This document shows, one piece after another, positions 57,823-64,000 of a DNA stretch of 64,000 nt (its first letter is position 1; every line of letters starts with the position of its first letter). Under the pieces are notes generated by a model. The model saw only the letters and a list, made by a program, of their open reading frames with translations, did no database searches and had not been told where the DNA came from. The position numbers were made by a program, and so were the translations under genes. The DNA comes from Carya illinoinensis. Taxonomy: Eukaryota; Streptophyta; Magnoliopsida; Fagales; Juglandaceae. The stretch covers positions 11,039,501-11,103,500 of the forward strand of contig NC_056758.1 in NCBI RefSeq assembly GCF_018687715.1. Direction: 5' to 3'.

Positions 57823-59600
57823 TTTTATTTTAATGGTTGGATTAAGAACTTATTTAGTTTGTAACTTAAGACTTGTATTGATGAGAAGTATTGAGTTTGT
57901 GACTTATTTTGTTGTTATTTTAGAATACAGTAAATGCTTGTATATATATAATTTATCTAGGTATAAGCTATTTCGAAACGGTACACGAAATGATACTAGT
58001 ATCGAAACGGTATCGATATCGAAATATTATTCCGAAACAGTATATGAAATAGTACTGGTACCAAAATATTTCATTCCAGTGCCTTGACAGGTACGGCTTC
58101 CAATATGGTATTCAAAACTTTAGTTTCATCCCTACATAGACATAATATAACAAATAAAGACCAAAAAAAAAAAAAATTTAATAACCTTGCAACGAAAAAA
58201 AAAAATCAATAAAGCATGTAAAAAAGTCAATGATACAACAAATACGCCATAAATACGACATATACACGTCACACATTCAATGCATTTTCATATATATATA
58301 TATATACACAGACATATATATCACGAAGCTTCTAAAAGCCTGCATTCAGTTTCAAAAGACTTAATTAGCTGTAACCTCAAAGGGTATTTCAACAAAGGCA
58401 TTGAAAAAAATGGCACAAAGAGTAAAAGTGGAATGAAATTAAGCTACATTAGAAAATGTGGGCATTAATGATTGAATAATATATATATTTTCAGAACTTA
58501 AATTTCTTTGTCTTTATATGTCCATCTCTTTTGACTTTTTTCCTCCCTAATTGCCTTATAATTCCGGCTTATTTTATTTGGTGCCTATTGTTTGTTTATT
58601 GAGTTTTACTACGTATAAATACAGTCGTGTACTAATTTATATATCAATACTAATTTATTTATATTTAAAATTTAAATTAATATTATTTTCAATAAAATTT
58701 ACTTTTTAATTACATGTAAAATTTATTTTTATATATACAAATTAATACATAATTATAATTACAATTATATTTTTTCTTATTTATTTCATTGGCCCACTTA
58801 GGTGGAGTTTTGACTTTTAAAACCCGACGGGCTTTCTTGGAACTTCTGATGATCTAGAACGTCCCATGACTTTCATGTATCTTCTCTTCCACACAAAAAT
58901 AATTAATAGAATATTTGGTGCAATCAGATTGATTTTATATATATATAGCCGTCACTTTGATTAATTCATATATGATATGAATAAATAGGTTGAAATTAAC
59001 GTTTTGATTAAGTTGCCGGCCGTCCCTATATTTTATAATATATATATATATATATGCTGGCTGCATGCATGCCACAGCTTCAAGATATATATATATATAT
59101 ATATATTAATTAGATATACGATCCCTATTTTATTTTATCTTCTTAAGATAGATCTGAAGTAATTGTTAGATAGCGTTCTAATTAATATGCGTACACGTGG
59201 AACGTACTCTCATTCTAGAAAAAGTTTTATTCGCAAGCTTGTAATATATTTAGATTCCTTTCAAGGTTAAGGGTTTTTATTCAGAAAAAACATGTTTTTC
59301 TTTTATAAATTGGAAAACGTCCATCTCACGATCGACTAAAACCATCCAATTCCGGGAATTATTTCTAGTCTTATTTGGAAGGAATTAAATGTACATTATA
59401 TCTTTCACATGTACATAGAGTAGATTTTCAAATTCATTAGGCACGACTCATGACTTTAGTTTAACTTTGTGCGTTTCTCATCACAACTACTATTTTTAAG
59501 TTATCATGTGATGCATGTGATCATCTTTCTAGCAGCCATATAATCCAAATTAATTAGATGTTTAAAACCATAGAAGAAATTATGAATTCAATTTATAATA
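57823..59600. other. hAT 3' flank and AT-rich intergenic DNA
   Basis: 57960-58130 is rich in 'gtatcgaaacggtatcg' / 'gtactggtacc' words and ends 'tagtttcatccctaca', the kind of sequence found near hAT ends. Distantly similar words ('ataccgtatcgtatcgg') stand at about 38918. (TA)n runs occur at about 58291-58305, 59038-59055 and 59085-59104. No gene is seen. Confidence 0.4.
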
Positions 59601-59604
59601 CTTT

Positions 59605-59830
59605 AGGCTGTGTTTGGTTATTGGAATGAGCTCAACTTATCTCAAACTAATTATTGATGTGATTTATTACTTTTTCAACTTCTTATAAAAAAGTTAAACT
59701 CATATATAAATCTACTCAAACACATATTTCAATATATTTACATTCAAATATCTCAATAAAACTCACAAAATATTACTATTCATAAATCAATTCAGATTAC
59801 CTAAAATCACCTTATCATCCTAACACAGTC
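59605..59830. repeat. MITE-like repeat, 'ggctgtgtttggtta' family
   Basis: It opens 'aggctgtgtttggtta' and closes 'cctaacacagtctt', an inverted pair, with 'ctcaacttatctcaa' inside. It is related to 16465-16745. Confidence 0.6.
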
Positions 59831-59894
59831 TTAAAGAGTTGGATGTTTTAAATATAAGATAGATCGAGATGATGATCATAACTACGTTTTGATT

Positions 59895-60320
59895 CAGGCC
59901 TGGTTTGGTTTTACACAGTCATTCGAAACCAATCTCATCTTATCTCATCATCTAAACATCATTCAAATACAAACATTTTTTTATTTTAAATTTTTAAATT
60001 TTTAATTTTTTTAATCTAATCATCACAACTTTTTCAAACTAAAAAGCACAATAAATAATCCAATTTTTTCAAATTTCAAAACTAAAATAATATTAAAATA
60101 TTATATTTTGACCCTCTTTAAACTATATAATTTTTTATTCAACTTTTTCTTTCTCTTTTTCCAAAATTTCATAAAAATCTTAACTCAAATTATTTCATTA
60201 TCATTCACAGATTTCTCATATCATATCATATCATCTAATCTCATTTCATATGTGTAAGCAAACGAAGCATTCTCATATAATCTTATGATCTTATATGTGT
60301 AACCAAACGAGGCTTTAGAA
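59895..60320. repeat. MITE-like repeat, 'gcctggtttggtt' family
   Basis: It opens 'aggcctggtttggttt' and contains 'atctcatcttatctcatc' on the left and 'catatcatatcatctaatct' on the right, closing 'taaccaaacgaggct'. The interior is largely the reverse complement of 33095-33450. Confidence 0.65.
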
Positions 60321-61516
60321 TTAGAGGCACAAGAATGAAACACTTACAATATTATCTTATAGCTTAATTATATATACAAGGAAAAATTAATTTAGAGAAT
60401 AATGCTAGTAGGCTCAAATGACTCTTTTGACGGAACACCACTACTTAGTTTATTAAAAAATAAAAACACAAATACAAGAGAGATAAAAGAAATTTAGAGT
60501 TTCAATCCTTTTTTTTTTTTTTTTAGTATTTTCGAATACCTTTTTGTTCCGAACAGATTAAATAAAATCGATTATAATTGACAGACTGGAATATTTGGAA
60601 GGCCAGATTGTTTTGTGCAGGCTGTTAATTAATTGATCATGTGGATGATCAAGTGAGATCTTGGCCGATATATTCTATATTAAATATGATAATAAACCAA
60701 TGTTTTCCAGAGGTATCGAATTAAAATTATATTTAAAAGAAGAAGAAGAAGAAGAAGAAGAAGAAATTAAAAAGAAAAAAAGAAAGAAAAACTACTCATG
60801 TTGATATATATCTGGCCGGTGGAGTGTGGGATCCACGAATTAATGGAATTTCAAGCATATTTGAGGATGATTGCACTGTTACCCCCACTCCACTACAGCT
60901 CTTCACGTTCTAATTACGTGCATGACTTGAAAGCTCTTACACAGATCAGGTCGATCAGGCTGAGCTGGACCGCTAACTACCTCTCCGCTGACTTTTCATT
61001 AACAACTAAACTACCATTGAAAATGAAGTCATTTCCAGACGAAGCTTGGCCGATAAAACTTGACATTATGAAAAACCAAGAAATAAAGAACAAACATGTT
61101 TGAAGGGCCGGATGGTCAAAACAGTGATGATGATAAAATTATAAACAACTAGTGATGTAGGATTAATTGATTATTTCAGAGGACACTAGCCTAAAATATT
61201 AGGACAAGAAAAAACATCAAAACTTCGAGTTAGAGTTTGTAGAATTTAAAATTCTTTCGTGGTCATTCACGTGATCTAGAAGATTAAAAAAAAGGGTGAA
61301 AATATTGTTTGGTTGATAGAGTCTTTAAATTGTAAAACAAGGTAAATCACATTAAGAAAGTCTAAAAAGTCTGCAGAATCTTCCATTAAGAAAACACAAA
61401 TAAGTTCTTATAATTATCTTTATATATATACCCAGATTGTGATGGCAATCACGCGGCCTTCCTCAGTCCTCAACATCTCTCTCTCTCTCTCTCTCTCTCT
61501 ACTTGTCTCGAAGAAA
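60321..61516. other. Upstream region of the EGF-like gene
   Basis: AT-rich DNA with a (GAA)n tract (60739-60763). A moderately GC-rich part (60815-61060) has a 101-codon frame without domains. A CT tract (61473-61500) lies in the probable leader; 'tctttatatatata' at about 61418-61432 is a possible TATA region. Confidence 0.4.
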
Positions 61517-62671
61517 ATGGGTTCCTCTCGTATGGTGCCTTTTGTAGCTGTTCTTCTGGTATTGCTAACCATGACTTCACTAGGGTCAAGTGATGCATCT
61601 CCTCTTGATGATTTTTTGGGTACGTACACATGAATCCTCTTCTAATTTGCATTAATTTTAACTTAATTAGCTTTTGGATTTTATAATACTCATCAACACC
61701 CTTCTCTAACACAATAATTAGCAAAAACATGTACAAAATCACACTTTGATCGAATTAAATAGCCTAAACACAAGCTAGAAAATTAAAGACCCCAATTAAA
61801 CACGTACGTACGTACATATTATTGTTTTTTCTTTAATTTGCTTTATTTTGTTCTTTATGGGTTTGATCAATTGCAGGAAGCGTGTGTGAAGATGTGGAAT
61901 GTGGAAAGGGAAATTGCTCAGCTGATTTAAGCTACCCACTTGGCTTCAAGTGTGAATGTAATACTGGCTGGAAGCGAACCCGTGACGATAATGACGATCT
62001 CACTTTTCTTCCCTGTGTGATACCCAACTGTACGTAAGAAGCGCCTCTCTCTTCTCTTTGATCATTTTCTTTATATTTCCACGAACATATATATATAGCT
62101 GCATGCATATGGGGCTGCTGGTTTACTGCTTGATCTAAGCCTTTTTTTTTTTTTTTAAAACAATTTTTTGCAGGTACTCTTAACTACGGCTGCCAGCCAG
62201 CCCCTCCTCCAGTCCCAGAAAAGGAGTTTCCTCACAATTTCTCAGCCTTTGACCGTAATCACTCATGATTATATATTATCTTGATTAATATTATTATCAT
62301 GTTTCGACTAAGTAATTTCTTGTTTGAACTTATAATTTATTTGATTTTTTATATAGCCTGCTACTGGGCATATTGCGGAGAAGGGACATGCACGAAGAAC
62401 AAGACGCATACATACACATGTGAATGCAACTCGGGTTTCTTTAATCTTCTAAACATCTCAGCCTTCCCATGCTACAGTCAATGTATGTAGACTTGTAAAA
62501 ACCTTAGAAACTATTATCTTAATCCAAGAGTTAAAACAAAAGATTGATAAGAAGCGATTTGAGGTATGATGTTTTGTATTAATTTTCAGGTACGCTTGGA
62601 TCTGATTGTTCAAAGCTTGGGATTACAGTTGCAAAAACTTCTGCAGATGGAACTGGGGGTACTGGTCAAGG

Positions 62672-62717
<46 letters not shown>

Positions 62718-63153
62718 TTTTTTAATTTAATTCTTTCTCATTTTTGATGATAATAGTTTAATTAGCTTAGTCCAAAATGCAAGGTCAAGGGGTAGAAGGA
62801 ATTAACAAAACCTATATGACTATATGATATGATTAATATACCCTTTCTAAACAAGTAATTTATAAAAAGTACCCTTTCTAAGCTCCCCCATGATATTGCT
62901 ATATCACAAATCATCCAATGAAGAAGCATTTCATAATATTTTGATGAGTAATTATTTAGCACTCCATGACTATAAGCACGTAGTAGTAATCTCATTTTAT
63001 TGTAGATTTCGTATTATTAAAGGATTATGATTGTGTAATTATGAAAAACTTCGAATGATATTATAGCTTTATGTGAGAGGGCGAATGTTAACTATCTCCT
63101 TCGTCTTTCCAGGAAACTACTTCATAATTATTAGTTTTAATTTATCACTATAA
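61517..63153 (+). CDS. Secreted EGF-like protein (AT4G14746-like), 6 exons, all introns phase 1
   Basis: Exons 61517-61619, 61877-62029, 62174-62254, 62357-62482 and 62590-62670 are clear, with a weaker last exon 63113-63153; the total is 194 aa. A signal peptide is evident (MGSSRMVPFVAVLLVLLTM, cleaved near residue 28). Two Cys-rich EGF-like modules follow: CEDVECGKGNC with FKCECNTGW, then CYWAYCGEGTC with YTCECNSGF. Asn-X-Ser/Thr sites are NCS, NCT, NFS, NKT and NIS. This resembles the plant 'neurogenic locus notch-like' small proteins of unknown role, probably apoplastic or surface-bound. The proposed last exon (after TCTTTCCAG at 63112) adds GNYFIIISFNLSL and a stop; its hydrophobic end could be chance, and the true last exon may lie beyond the window. 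The ATG at 61517 is chosen because it starts the signal peptide; the frame is open further upstream. Confidence 0.8.
62675..62714. repeat. (CT)20 at the donor of EGF intron 5
   Basis: A CT run of 40 bp begins four bases after the splice donor GTGA (62671). Its nearness to the donor is unusual. Confidence 0.95.
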
Positions 63154-63419
63154 TTAATAGTATAACTAGTAGCACTACAAGAAACATGATCATTTATAAC
63201 AATTACTTATTTGCAATGAGATGATTTTTTGTGACGAGAATAGATTTATTTTAATAAAAAATAATCATTTTAAGTTTTTAATTAGATATTACTCACAGAA
63301 AATTGACAAGTGGTTTCCTTGTCGTGTAACATCCTCATTGTCATCATATATATCCTCTTATTTACGCTTGACTTGGTTTACACCATATCCTGATATATAT
63401 TTAGATAGAAAATAATACT

Positions 63420-63600
63420 ATGTCACCTCATTTTGCATCTTCAATTTGACCACTCATACATTTTAGTTTATTTTTAAAAATTTTTTTATTAAATAATTAA
63501 GGAAGTGATTATTAGTATATTAGTATTTTTGGATTTTTAAAATATTTAAAAACTATTTGAAAAAAAAAAGAGTAAAATATAAAAAGTACAGGATACCCAG
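63420..63600. mobile_element. Decayed MITE related to 9847-10100
   Basis: The interior shares 'attaaggaagtgattattagt' and adjoining A/T-rich sequence with the MITE at 9847-10100. The terminal repeats are hard to see, so the ends are rough. Confidence 0.45.
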
Positions 63601-63686
63601 TGATCAAACCTGGGCGACATAGTACCTAGCACTACCCTATTTAGATTGTCTCTTATAGCAAAGAGCTGACTATCAATATCTATAGA

Positions 63687-63856
63687 AAAGTAATGTTACG
63701 TACAGTCGTGAAATGGGCAAGCGTCATGCAATCGTTTTAAAAAAATGAGATATATTATTAAAATATTAATTTTTTCATGTAGGCCCAGTATTTATTCAAT
63801 TTTTTCGAAATCAATGCTTGGCGCTTGCACAATCACGACTGCAACTATCATTTTCT
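63687..63856. mobile_element. MITE, 'acagtcgt...' family, copy 2
   Basis: The left arm 'gtacagtcgtgaaatgggc', then 'aagcgtc', is mirrored on the right ('gcgcttgcacaatcacgact', then 'gcaact'), about 40 bp per arm. It has the same layout as 15618-15806. Confidence 0.75.
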
Positions 63857-63902
63857 TATATATATAGAATTAAGTAGTTCTTATATATATAGAATTAAGT
63901 AG
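63853..63902. repeat. 25-bp tandem duplication
   Basis: 'ttcttatatatatagaatta' followed by 'agtag' occurs twice in direct succession at the right edge of the last MITE. Confidence 0.9.
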
Positions 63903-64000
63903 TTCAATTGAAGAAGCTAGCGTGCCATGCATGCATGCATGTTTGTCAACAAAGTGGTGCCAAAATAAATAATGTTAATAGTACATCATTTGAACAAAAA

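Noticed and set aside
60798..61103. 101-codon ORF upstream of the EGF-like gene
   Set aside because: No domain, no promoter or splice context, average composition.
61439..61516. Upstream in-frame extension of the EGF-like ORF
   Set aside because: It translates a CT tract as Ser-Leu repeats; the signal peptide starts cleanly at 61517.

Overview
The window is nuclear DNA of a dicot plant, probably a woody one. It has GT-AG introns, long AT-rich intergenic DNA, Ty1/copia and Ty3/gypsy elements, hAT and MULE/FAR1 relics and many MITEs. The style of the repeats suggests Fagales/Juglandaceae, but that is inference and no marker gene fixes it.

Layout. 1-9 kb: a decayed Ty3/gypsy chromovirus (about 925-8891, + strand) with a truncated 5' LTR and a long 3' LTR. 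9-18.3 kb: no convincing gene, only MITEs, microsatellites and AT-rich DNA. 18.4-28.6 kb: a 14-coding-exon NIMA-related (NEK) kinase gene predicting 611 aa, with a SINE, a MULE-type MITE, a 135-bp GA tract and a tandem duplication in its introns. 29.3-30.8 kb: a convergent IQ67-domain (IQD) calmodulin-binding gene whose last exon carries an apparent 1-bp frameshift and an in-frame stop. 31.5-32.1 kb: a possible short secreted-peptide ORF.

33.7-57.8 kb is a nest of transposons: a hAT relic (- strand), a FAR1-like relic (- strand), then one hAT transposase pseudogene split over 17 kb (40.5-57.8 kb). Its first exon is interrupted by an 8.7-kb SIRE/Opie-type copia element (41037-49714) flanked by a perfect 5-bp target duplication AGATG. 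One of its introns (50976-57271) is swollen to 6.3 kb by a segment holding a decayed FAR1-like gene and a small intact GRF zinc-finger gene. The copia element carries an antisense ORF with its own TATA box between pol and the 3' LTR.

57.8-61.4 kb is AT-rich with MITE-like repeats. 61.5-63.2 kb is a small secreted EGF-like gene in which every intron is phase 1. The last kilobase holds two more MITEs.

The host genes (NEK, IQD, EGF-like, perhaps the secreted peptide) have no evident shared pathway. Most of the remainder is accounted for by mobile elements inserted into each other.
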